This document shows positions 24,281 through 32,050 of a DNA stretch of 64,000 bases, one piece after another. Below the pieces are notes generated by a model that saw only the letters and a list, made by a program, of their open reading frames with translations, was not told the DNA's origin and ran no database searches. The position numbers were made by a program, and so were the translations under genes. How positions within the stretch are numbered: the first letter of the stretch is position 1; each line of letters begins with the position of its first letter. Location of the stretch: positions 1,364,001-1,428,000 of the forward strand of contig NZ_CP173677.1 in the NCBI RefSeq assembly GCF_045055315.1, written 5' to 3'. The DNA comes from Brachymonas wangyanguii (GTDB taxonomy: Bacteria > Pseudomonadota > Gammaproteobacteria > Burkholderiales > Burkholderiaceae_C).

Positions 24281-27067
24281 CTACTGCGTGGTTTGGCGAC
24301 GTTTTCGTGCAGCAGGCTGCGTTGCCAAAGGGGCGGCCAGTTGCTGATACAGCGCAAACAGGAAGGCGACCCGGCTGGCATCATCCTTGCCTCCCTTGTA
24401 GCCGTAAGCATTGTCAACAGCCTTGTCGAGCGCTGCGTGTGCCTTGACCAGATCTACGGGCATGGTGCTCTGGTTATAGAGCTGGGCTAGCGTGCTATCC
24501 GAAAACAGGCTACGTGCATCCAGCACAGATTGCGCTGCGGATTCGATGGCTGCTTGCTGCTTGTCACTGAGCACTGGCGGCCACGGATAGTTGTTGTAGA
24601 CGATGCTGACGGAGTATCGATAGTCGCTTTTCAAGCGTCCCGCAACGGTGCGCATCCAGGCATTGTGCAGACTGCTGCTCAAGATGCCGAAATGGTACAG
24701 TGTTGCGTTTGGAAGGATCAAGGCTGCATCGCCTGTCAAAGTATCTGGCTCAACAAATCCAATGGGAATAAATTGTCTTTTTTCTGAAGATACTTTCGGT
24801 ATGACTAAATAGCTATTTTTAGGCATGAACTCCACATGGAAGCGTCTGGGAATGGTAGCAATAGCTCTGGTTGGCGCACTCTTGCTCTTTTCCCGAAATC
24901 GGCGGACAGCATCCACACGTTTCATGCATTCAGGCAGTTTGGCAAGTTCAGCGGGACTGGCATCGCCCAACCACAAGCACCAACGTTCAATCCCATTCAG
25001 GAATTCATTGGCTCCCAGCCATCTGCGGAAGTAGGACGTGCTGGCTGGCTCATTCTGAATGAACTCTGCTTTTTCAGCGGGGGTGAACAGGTAGTTGCCG
25101 TCATCAATCGGCTTGTTGCCAATGCCCATTTCAGGCACTTCGCACAGCGGTGTATTCCGGCGGCTCAAGACGACATCCGGCCCATTCACCAGGTAAGGGT
25201 TGATGTGGCTGACCAGCTGGCGACTACCTTCGGCAGCCTTGATGTCTTCGCTGTAATCGAACAACACGGGTTGTGCTGCTTTTTCACCACCATATCCCAC
25301 AATAATGCAGTGTACCGCTGCCACCCCCTTGCCCTCATTGCTCCACTGGAACGTGCGGTGGGCAAAGCGCAAATGCAATCCTTGAGCCAGCATATACGGC
25401 CAGAGCACACCAACCTGTTCACCCTGACAAATGCTGTTGGTAGATACCAGTGCAGTACACAGGCGCGGGTTGCCCTGCATATAAGCAGCAGCCTTGACAT
25501 GCCAGCACGCCACATAATCCAGCAAGCCATAGTTGGGAATGTGCCCCATTACGGCTTTTGTATCGGCACGCTGTTCTTCATTCTGGAACTTGGCTCCCAC
25601 AAACGGTGGGTTGCCCACGATATAGCTGCAATTTTCAGGTGCCAGCAACTCGCTCCAGTCCGCATGCAAGGCATTGGCGTGCAGGATTTGCGGGCTGTCT
25701 ACCAACGGCACACTCGGTCGTGTCGTGCCAAAGCGTAGTGCTGCCAGCTGGTTCATCTGGTGGTCGGTAATCCACATGGCCACCTGGGCAATATGTGCGG
25801 CACTCGCATCAATCTCTATGCCATGGAACTGCTGCACACTGACACGCGCCAGGGTGCTGATATCAAACAGCCCCTTGCTTTGCCCGCCCTTGCTGAACAG
25901 GCGCTCAATCACATCCATTTCCAGCAGACGGAGTTCGCGGTAGGCCACGACCAGGAAGTTGCCGCAACCGCAGGCAGGGTCGAGCACGCGAATAGTTGGT
26001 AGGCGGTCATACAGCGCGGTCAGTTTGGCGCGATTGGTCGCCGCCTGCTGCAGCTCCTTGCGCAAATCATCCATGAACAGGGGATTAATGGCGCGCAGGA
26101 TATTCCGTTCACTGGTGTAATGCGCGCCCAGCTCTCGCCGACTAGCCTGGCGACTCAGATCAGGTTGATGCTGGTCTAGCACCCCTTGGAACATGGAGCC
26201 AAAGATTGCAGGTGAGATGGTCTTCCAGTCATAACGGGCGCAATCCAGCAACAAGTTGCGGAGGTCTGCATCAAAAGACGGAATACGTGTCCGCTCGGCA
26301 AACAGCTTGCCGTTGACATAGCAGAAGGCCTGCAAGGCATCGTCCAGATGGTGGCTGCGCTCCTCAACCGGGGTATTGAGAACCTCGAACAACTCCGTCA
26401 ATTGGGCACCAGTATCCTTGCCATCGGCTCTGGTGTCTTCCAGCAGGCGCAAAAACATGCTGTTATCACCAAAGATTTCGGTGTCATCGGCAAACAGGCA
26501 GAACAACAGGCGCGTCAGGAAAACTTCCAGATCACGGCCCTTGAAATTGCTGCGCAGCAGGGCTTCGTGCAGTCGGGCCATCAGTTCCGTGGCCTTGCGA
26601 TCTGCTTCTGTTTCCTCCTTGATGACCGGACGCTCGTCTTCAATCAGGAATCGGAACCAGTCAGCGTGCTTGGGCAAGTCGGCCAAGGTGCAGAAATGTT
26701 CCGTGTCCTGCTTCAGATCACACAGCACAAAGTTCTGAAAGTCGCACAGCAGGATATAGCGTGGCTGCTCATGTACCGGACACGACCAGCGGTAAGCTTC
26801 AGCCTGCTGGCGCGCATTTTTCAGGTTCTTGCCCAGACTCTTGAATTCAATGATGAATTTGCCCGGAATGAAACCATCCATGTAACCCGTCGAGCCATTG
26901 GCCTTTGGAACCTTGCCTTCACGCACGTAATGGTGCTCAGAAAGTCCGTAGCACTCCAGGAAACGCAGCGTAAAAATCTGCGCATCTGCTTCTTCGCGAA
27001 AGGCCTCCCGCCAGGGTTGGATAAAAGCACTCAGGCGGCTACGAATGGCGTTGGTGGTCAGTTTCAT
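24281..27067 (-). CDS. Single-chain restriction-modification enzyme, MmeI (Type IIL) family
   Basis: 928 residues, close to MmeI. One polypeptide should carry nuclease, methyltransferase and target recognition. The N-terminal nuclease motif D-X9-E-X-K is intact (Asp64, Glu74, Lys76, in GYMDGFIPGKFIIEFKSLGK). A helical connector spans about 160-330. The gamma-class N6-adenine methyltransferase follows, with DPACGCGNFL (363-372), GIEID (416-420) and NPPF (486-489). The last 300 or so residues hold the recognition and spacer parts. MmeI relatives methylate one strand and cut about 20 bases away; the target here cannot be read. GC content is lower than in neighbours, suggesting horizontal acquisition. 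A basic membrane protein gene follows it. Confidence 0.88.
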   Translation of the reverse strand: MKLTTNAIRSRLSAFIQPWREAFREEADAQIFTLRFLECYGLSEHHYVREGKVPKANGSTGYMDGFIPGKFIIEFKSLGKNLKNARQQAEAYRWSCPVHEQPRYILLCDFQNFVLCDLKQDTEHFCTLADLPKHADWFRFLIEDERPVIKEETEADRKATELMARLHEALLRSNFKGRDLEVFLTRLLFCLFADDTEIFGDNSMFLRLLEDTRADGKDTGAQLTELFEVLNTPVEERSHHLDDALQAFCYVNGKLFAERTRIPSFDADLRNLLLDCARYDWKTISPAIFGSMFQGVLDQHQPDLSRQASRRELGAHYTSERNILRAINPLFMDDLRKELQQAATNRAKLTALYDRLPTIRVLDPACGCGNFLVVAYRELRLLEMDVIERLFSKGGQSKGLFDISTLARVSVQQFHGIEIDASAAHIAQVAMWITDHQMNQLAALRFGTTRPSVPLVDSPQILHANALHADWSELLAPENCSYIVGNPPFVGAKFQNEEQRADTKAVMGHIPNYGLLDYVACWHVKAAAYMQGNPRLCTALVSTNSICQGEQVGVLWPYMLAQGLHLRFAHRTFQWSNEGKGVAAVHCIIVGYGGEKAAQPVLFDYSEDIKAAEGSRQLVSHINPYLVNGPDVVLSRRNTPLCEVPEMGIGNKPIDDGNYLFTPAEKAEFIQNEPASTSYFRRWLGANEFLNGIERWCLWLGDASPAELAKLPECMKRVDAVRRFREKSKSAPTRAIATIPRRFHVEFMPKNSYLVIPKVSSEKRQFIPIGFVEPDTLTGDAALILPNATLYHFGILSSSLHNAWMRTVAGRLKSDYRYSVSIVYNNYPWPPVLSDKQQAAIESAAQSVLDARSLFSDSTLAQLYNQSTMPVDLVKAHAALDKAVDNAYGYKGGKDDASRVAFLFALYQQLAAPLATQPAARKRRQTTQ

Positions 27068-27142
27068 GCGGCCATTTTGCCCGAGTTGACAGGCAAAAAT
27101 AGCTAGTGATCTGCCGGGTTCATGCTCCCAAGAGCAGAGTAC

Positions 27143-28006
27143 TCAGCCACGCTCCACCGGCAGCGCCGGCTCGGTGGTGCACCATTCGCTCCAGCTACCC
27201 GCATAAAGGGCAGGGCGCGGCAGGCCGGCCAGTTCCATCGCCACGATATTCGGCACCGCGCTGACGCCACTGCCGCAGTGAATCGTCACGCTGGCAGCAT
27301 CGCGTCCTTGCAGCAGCTGCCCAAACTCCTGGCGTAGTTGCGCAGCCGGCTTGAAACGGCCATCAGCCTCCATGTTCAGGGTGAACGGGCGGTTCAGCGC
27401 GCCAGGAATATGACCAGCGACTGGATCCATCGGCTCTTCGGCGCCGCTGTAACGGGCCGGACCACGGGAATCGATCAGGGTCTGGTGTGGCTGCTTAAGT
27501 CCTGCCGCCACACTGGCAGTATCAACCAGACGAACACACGATTCACTGATGGCAAACGGCGCACTGGCGGACGCCGTTGCTACCGTACCGCTTTCTACCG
27601 GGAGGCCAGCAACTTGCCAGGCTTCCAAACCGCCATCCAGAATCGCCACAGCCTCATGGCCGAGCCACTTCAGCATCCACCACAGGCGGCCGCAGTAGTT
27701 ATTGCCATTGCGGTCGTAGACCACCGCTTGCATGTCGTTGCGGAAACCGATCGTCTGCAGTGCAGCGGCAAAATCCTCGCGCAACGGCAACGGATGCCGA
27801 CCACCGCTCGCGCGGCGATCAGTTTGCTGGCTGCTCAGGAAGTGATCGAGATCGGCATGCACGGCACCCGGTACATGTGCCTGGGCAAACAACTCGGCAC
27901 CCAGTGCCGGATTGGACAAGTCAAATGTGCAATCGAACACCATCAGGGGCTGGCCCGATGCCTGCAGGGCCTGGAGTTGTACAGCGCTGATCAAGTGGGT
28001 AAACAT
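27143..28006 (-). CDS. sseA: Sulfurtransferase (3-mercaptopyruvate/thiosulfate type)
   Basis: 287 residues made of two rhodanese domains. The first (about 10-130) is inactive and structural. The second carries the active-site loop CGSGVSA, close to the CGSGVTA typical of 3-mercaptopyruvate sulfurtransferases. It moves sulfane sulfur to thiols or cyanide. The ATG at 28006 has no recognisable ribosome-binding site. Directly upstream are two 135-bp structured repeats, the nearer ending 15 bases before the start, which raises the possibility of RNA-level control. Confidence 0.88.
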   Translation of the reverse strand: MFTHLISAVQLQALQASGQPLMVFDCTFDLSNPALGAELFAQAHVPGAVHADLDHFLSSQQTDRRASGGRHPLPLREDFAAALQTIGFRNDMQAVVYDRNGNNYCGRLWWMLKWLGHEAVAILDGGLEAWQVAGLPVESGTVATASASAPFAISESCVRLVDTASVAAGLKQPHQTLIDSRGPARYSGAEEPMDPVAGHIPGALNRPFTLNMEADGRFKPAAQLRQEFGQLLQGRDAASVTIHCGSGVSAVPNIVAMELAGLPRPALYAGSWSEWCTTEPALPVERG

Positions 28007-28021
28007 AACTGACTCGGTAAA

Positions 28022-28156
28022 GGGTGCAGGTGGTGGGGCCCCCCAGCCCTCAACTCAATGAGGCAACCCCACATGGCGCTCCGACTGACGTCATTGCTGA
28101 CTGCGTGCTACGGCCGGGAGAATATTACCGTGTCACACCTGCGTACTCATTTTAGG
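28022..28156. repeat. Structured 135-bp repeat, copy 1 (next to sseA start)
   Basis: The copy can fold. Outer arms GCAGGTG (28026-28032) and CACCTGC (28136-28142) pair. An inner stem GTGGGG (28033-28038) pairs with CCCCAC (28067-28072) and encloses a small hairpin, CCTCA/TGAGG (28048-28052 with 28059-28063). The downstream half (28078-28118) is identical to copy 2. A short ACGG/CCGT pairing is also possible. Coding strand is uncertain. I do not recognise it as a known riboswitch, integron attC site or REP element. Confidence 0.75.
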
Positions 28157-28205
28157 AGGCTGCGCCTTGTACTGCAATGAGGTATCAGGCTGCGTTGGCC
28201 GGAAT

Positions 28206-28340
28206 GGGTGCAGGTGGTGGGGCCCCCCATCTACCATCGAATGGTAGCAACCCCATATGACGCTCCGACTGACGTCATTGCTGACTGCGTGCTACGGCCG
28301 GGAGTGTATTGCCGTGTCACACCTGCATGCTCATTCTAGG
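28206..28340. repeat. Structured 135-bp repeat, copy 2
   Basis: Same length and orientation as copy 1, starting 184 bases from it. Outside an 18-base variable window, 109 of 117 positions match. In that window the sequence is quite different, yet it still forms a perfect hairpin: CTACCAT (28231-28237) with ATGGTAG (28241-28247). Keeping the fold while changing the bases is the signature of a selected RNA or single-strand DNA structure. Outer arms are 28210-28216 and 28320-28326. It lies between the EamA gene end and copy 1. Confidence 0.75.
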
Positions 28341-28363
28341 CGCTCTCTACGCCGGAGCACTAC

Positions 28364-29248
28364 TTATTCTGCCGCAGCCAGCGCCGCCTTGCGCACCTGA
28401 TGACCACGCACGGCTGTCGCCGCCACGCCGCTCAGGATGATGATCGCCATGCCGAGCCAGGCCAGCGGTTGTGGCATTTCATGGAACAGCCACAAGCCGA
28501 ACAGCGTGCCGTAGACGATATTCAGGTACTGCAGCGTGGCCGCCAGCATGGTGGCGCCGCGCGAGTAGGCGCGCGTCAGGCACCACTGGCCCATGGAGGC
28601 AAACACGCCGCTGCCCAGCAGCCAGAGCGCGTTCATGCCTTCGATTCGATGGAATTCGCCAAATGCCAGCACGCCCAGAAAGCCCAGCAGCAGGGTGCCG
28701 ACAGAGAAATAGAACACCACGCGCGATTCCGGTTCGCCCGCCTTGCCCAGCGCGCCGACCTGCATATAGGCCAGCGCCGCCATCATGCCGGCACCCAGGC
28801 CAATCATGCCGGCCACTGGCGGCAGCCGGTCAAAGCGCGGATTCAGCAGCATCAGCACGCCGGCAAAACCGACCAGCACGATCACGAACAGCCAGGGATG
28901 GCTGATGCGGCGCAGTCGCCACCAGTTGCCAGCCAGCACGATGGTGCCGACCCAGACGCTGCTCATGCTGTTGAGCGACATGGCGGTGGACATCGGCAGG
29001 TGCGCAATCGTGTAGAACCACATCGACATCGACAGTACGCCGACAATGCTGCGGCGCACGTGCAGCACCGGTACCGGCGTGGCAATCGGGACGTTCTGCA
29101 AGCGCATCAGCAGTGCAAACAGCACGATGCCGACCAGACCCCGGTAGACCAGGATTTCCATGATGCCGTGCGCCTCGGAGGCCAGTCGGATGCACAAGGC
29201 CATCAGGGTGAAGAACAGGGCACCCAGGGCCATCCAGAGGGCTTGCAT
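28364..29248 (-). CDS. EamA-family (DMT) permease
   Basis: 294 residues with ten predicted helices in two EamA repeats (about 1-140 and 150-285). Stretches such as LVYRGLVGIVLFALLMR and YLNIVYGTLFGLWLFHE fit the drug/metabolite transporter superfamily. Substrate unknown; members export amino acids, nucleosides or drugs. It is preceded by the Rieske gene's terminator, so it is a separate unit, and is followed by the structured repeats. Confidence 0.85.
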   Translation of the reverse strand: MQALWMALGALFFTLMALCIRLASEAHGIMEILVYRGLVGIVLFALLMRLQNVPIATPVPVLHVRRSIVGVLSMSMWFYTIAHLPMSTAMSLNSMSSVWVGTIVLAGNWWRLRRISHPWLFVIVLVGFAGVLMLLNPRFDRLPPVAGMIGLGAGMMAALAYMQVGALGKAGEPESRVVFYFSVGTLLLGFLGVLAFGEFHRIEGMNALWLLGSGVFASMGQWCLTRAYSRGATMLAATLQYLNIVYGTLFGLWLFHEMPQPLAWLGMAIIILSGVAATAVRGHQVRKAALAAAE

Positions 29249-29273
29249 AAATCGTCAGGGGGAGGTGTAAAGA

Positions 29274-29309
29274 CAAAAAAAGAGATGGCGTCATGGGAAA
29301 CGCCATCTC
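29274..29309 (-). terminator. Intrinsic terminator of the Rieske oxygenase gene
   Basis: On the minus strand GAGATGGCGT pairs with ACGCCATCTC (plus-strand arms 29282-29291 and 29300-29309) and runs into seven T residues. It lies 30 bases past the Rieske stop and just before the EamA start. Confidence 0.88.
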
Positions 29310-29338
29310 ATATTGTAGGAAATCAGACCGGATCGTGC

Positions 29339-30472
29339 TTAACGCAGGGCATCCACCGCCAGCTCCTCGGGATTGCCGACCTTGCGGCGATACCACTCGT
29401 GGAAGTGCTGCATGCCGTCTTCCATCGGGCTCTGGTAGGGGCCAACCTCGTTGTCGCCACGCTCCAGCAGCGCCTTGCGGCCGGCGTCCATGCGCTCGGC
29501 GATCTCGTCGTCCTCGATGCAGGTTTCCATGTAGGCCGCCTTTTGCGCCTCGATGAATTCCGGCTCGAAAGCGGCGATTTCCTCGGGGTAGAAGAACTCG
29601 ACCAGGTTGAGCGTCTTGTCCACTGCCAGCGGGTGCAGCGTGGACACTGTCAGCACGTTCGGGTACCACTCGACCATGATGTGCGGGTAGTAGGTCAGCC
29701 AGATCGCACCTTGTTCGGGCAGCTCGCCGTTGCGGTACTGCATCAGCACCTCGTGCCACTTCTGGTAGATCGGGCTGCCGGGCTTCTGCAGCTGATTGGC
29801 GATGCCAACCGTCTGCACCGAGTACTCGGGCTTGAACTCCCAGGCCAGATCGTCACAGGTGACGAAGTTGCCCAGTCCCGGATGGAACGGACCCACGTGG
29901 TAATCTTCCAGATAGACCTCGATAAAGGTCTTCCAGTTGTAGTTGCAGATATGTGCTTCGACATGGTCGAGCACAAAACCGTCAAAGTTGAGCGCAGAGG
30001 CCGGGCCCATGTCGGCCAGGTCAGCGTGGATGTCGCGGCCGTTATCCTCGAACAGAAGGCCGTTCCAGTTGTGCAGCTTGTACTTGTTCAGGTTGAGGCA
30101 GGGATCCTCGGGGAAATGCGGGGCGCCCAGCAGCGTGCCTTCGCTGCTGTAGGTCCAGCGGTGCAGCGGGCAGACGATGTTGTTGCCCTGCGGCAGCGTG
30201 CCGCGACCTTTCAGCATCACGGCCTGGCGATGGCGGCAGACGTTGGAAATCAGCTGGATGCCGTTGGGCGTGTGTACCAGCGCACGGCCTTCGTTTTCCT
30301 GGGGCAGGGCGTAGTAGTCGCCCACGTTGGGCACGGCAGCAGCATGGCCGACATAACGCGGACCATGGGCAAAGATGGTGTCCAGTTCACGCTGGAACAG
30401 GGCCTCGCTGAAATAGCTGCTGACGGGGAATTGGCTTGTGGCCTGCTGTAATTGAAGACTCAAATCAGACAT
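29339..30472 (-). CDS. Rieske ring-hydroxylating / quaternary-amine type oxygenase, alpha subunit
   Basis: 377 residues. The Rieske [2Fe-2S] site is complete: Cys79-X-His81 and Cys101-X2-His104 (NVCRHR and CPLHRW). The catalytic domain has the mononuclear iron motif in EVYLEDYHVGPFHPG (Glu/Asp and two His). The overall look is nearer the choline/carnitine monooxygenase group than classic dioxygenases. No beta subunit, ferredoxin or reductase gene is next to it, so electrons must come from elsewhere. Substrate unknown. AGGA lies 4 bases before the ATG. Confidence 0.85.
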   Translation of the reverse strand: MSDLSLQLQQATSQFPVSSYFSEALFQRELDTIFAHGPRYVGHAAAVPNVGDYYALPQENEGRALVHTPNGIQLISNVCRHRQAVMLKGRGTLPQGNNIVCPLHRWTYSSEGTLLGAPHFPEDPCLNLNKYKLHNWNGLLFEDNGRDIHADLADMGPASALNFDGFVLDHVEAHICNYNWKTFIEVYLEDYHVGPFHPGLGNFVTCDDLAWEFKPEYSVQTVGIANQLQKPGSPIYQKWHEVLMQYRNGELPEQGAIWLTYYPHIMVEWYPNVLTVSTLHPLAVDKTLNLVEFFYPEEIAAFEPEFIEAQKAAYMETCIEDDEIAERMDAGRKALLERGDNEVGPYQSPMEDGMQHFHEWYRRKVGNPEELAVDALR

Positions 30473-30787
30473 TGTGTCCTGACCTAAAGACTCCCCCTAT
30501 GAAGGGGCAGGGTGCGCGTAGCGCGAAAAGGTGAAGCATGAGAGATACATGCGAAGGAAGCACATGCCACCATGCCTCCACCGGCGAACAGGGATTTTAC
30601 CCGCTCGGGCTGTCTTGTGGGGGAATCTGTCGTTTTTATGCCTGATTTCGACGGTAATCATCTGTTTATTGCAGAAAAAGCCGGCTATTTTCATACAACT
30701 TGCATATTTCTGTCAGTTTCATCCGGCAACGTCGCGGCTCCGGGGGCACCGGTACAATGCCCGCATTCCCCCTTTGCCAGATAACGC
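30473..30787. other. Intergenic region between the Rieske gene and xseB
   Basis: A 315-bp gap between divergent genes. A TACAAT box at 30753-30758, 29 bases before xseB, is a likely -10 for the xseB-ispA unit, but its -35 is poor. A small hairpin CCCCT/AGGGG lies near 30490-30503 in the Rieske leader. I see no credible small gene or structured RNA in the rest. Confidence 0.4.
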
Positions 30788-31030
30788 ATGAGCACGCCAA
30801 CCGATTCCCCTGACCAACTCCCCGAGACTTACGAGGCCGCCCTGGCCGAACTGGAAGCCCTGGTGCAAGCCCTGGAAACCGGCCAGACACCACTGGACCA
30901 GCTGCTGGCCGGCTACCAGCGCGGTGCCACCTTGCTGGCTTTTTGCCGCAGCAAGCTGCAGGCGGTAGAAGACCAGATCCGTGTCCTCGATGCCGGCAAT
31001 GGCCAGCTGCGTCCCTGGGAGGAGGCATGA
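30788..31030 (+). CDS. xseB: Exodeoxyribonuclease VII small subunit
   Basis: 80 residues. ETYEAALAELEALVQALETG and a GYQRGATLLAFCRSKLQAVE stretch form the helical hairpin typical of XseB, which coats the large subunit XseA of the single-strand nuclease. xseA is not in the window. It overlaps the ispA start, the common bacterial order xseB-ispA-dxs. Confidence 0.95.
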   Translation: MSTPTDSPDQLPETYEAALAELEALVQALETGQTPLDQLLAGYQRGATLLAFCRSKLQAVEDQIRVLDAGNGQLRPWEEA

Positions 31031-31923
31031 TGGCTAATAACTCCGCATTTGATGCCTGGACTACAGACCAGCTGCAGCGCGTTGAACAGGCGCTGCAGGG
31101 CTGGGTCGGCGAAGGCGCACCGGATGGCCTGCGCGAGGCCATGCGCTATGCGGTACTGGACGGCGGCAAGCGCCTGCGCCCGCTGCTGGTGCTGGCTGCC
31201 AGCGAAGCGGTACAGGGCCTGCCCGAAGCAGCCCTGCGCGGCGCCTGCGCTATCGAGTTGATCCATGCCTATTCGCTGGTGCATGACGACATGCCCTGCA
31301 TGGACAACGATGTGCTGCGCCGTGGCAAACCAACCGTGCACGTGCAGTTTGGCGAATCGGCAGCGTTGCTGGCCGGTGATTCGCTGCAGACCCAGGCTTT
31401 CGAGCTGCTGACGCCGGCTGCCGATCTGGTACCGCCAGCCATGCAGGCAGATCAGTGCCGCATCCTGGCGCGCGCCTCGGGCGGGCAGGGCATGGCTGGC
31501 GGCCAGGCGATCGATCTCGCCAGCGTCGGGCTGCAGCTGACGCAGGACGAGCTGCAGCACATGCACGCACTCAAGACAGGCGCATTGCTGCAGGCCAGCG
31601 TGATGCTGGGCGTGGCCACTGGCCAGTGCAGTGCCGAAGCCGCACAACAGCTGCAGCAGTACGCTTCCGCCATCGGGCTGGCGTTCCAGGTGGTGGATGA
31701 CATCCTCGACGTCACGGCCGACTCCCAGACCCTGGGCAAGACCGCCGGCAAGGATGCCGCCAACGACAAGCCCACCTATGTCTCGCTGATGGGCCTGGAC
31801 GCATCGCGCCAGTATGCACAGCAGCTGCACCAGCAGGCACAGGCCGCGCTGGCAGCCAGTGGCCTGGCCGAAACGGACAAATTGCACGCGATTGCCGATT
31901 GGGTGATCAATCGCGCCTACTGA
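31030..31923 (+). CDS. ispA: Farnesyl diphosphate synthase / polyprenyl synthase
   Basis: 297 residues. It condenses dimethylallyl and isopentenyl diphosphate to geranyl and farnesyl diphosphate. The two Asp-rich sites are present: LVHDDMPCMDND and FQVVDDILDVTAD, with GGQAIDL between. The start could be 31027 or 31030 (Met-Met). The later one gives better spacing from the GGGAGGAGG stretch and is used here. It overlaps or abuts the xseB stop, so translation is coupled. Confidence 0.95.
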   Translation: MANNSAFDAWTTDQLQRVEQALQGWVGEGAPDGLREAMRYAVLDGGKRLRPLLVLAASEAVQGLPEAALRGACAIELIHAYSLVHDDMPCMDNDVLRRGKPTVHVQFGESAALLAGDSLQTQAFELLTPAADLVPPAMQADQCRILARASGGQGMAGGQAIDLASVGLQLTQDELQHMHALKTGALLQASVMLGVATGQCSAEAAQQLQQYASAIGLAFQVVDDILDVTADSQTLGKTAGKDAANDKPTYVSLMGLDASRQYAQQLHQQAQAALAASGLAETDKLHAIADWVINRAY

Positions 31924-31955
31924 TGCACAGCCGTCAGAAGCTACAATGAACTTTT

Positions 31956-32013
31956 GGCCGCCACCGGGGCCGGCGTCAGCCTGCCCTGTTGCTGCCTGAC
32001 AGGCCCGGCGGCC
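31956..32013 (+). promoter_or_regulatory. GC-rich hairpin in the dxs leader
   Basis: GGCCGCC (31956-31962) and GGCGGCC (32007-32013) flank a second inner pairing, GTCAG (31975-31979) with CTGAC (31996-32000). A TACAAT box at 31942-31947 lies just upstream and could start a separate dxs transcript. There is no T tract. Function is unknown. Confidence 0.35.
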
Positions 32014-32050
32014 TGTTGCCTGCCTTCCCTTCCTTCAGGATCCTCTTGCG

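Noticed and set aside
28022..28340. Tandem repeats as a CRISPR array or integron attC sites
   Set aside because: There are only two units of 135 bp with no short regular repeats or spacers, and no cas or integrase genes. The RYYYAAC/GTTRRRY core sites of attC are not visible.
28400..30451. 683-codon plus-strand frame opposite the EamA and Rieske genes
   Set aside because: It runs antisense through two recognisable genes and across their terminator, with no domain of its own.
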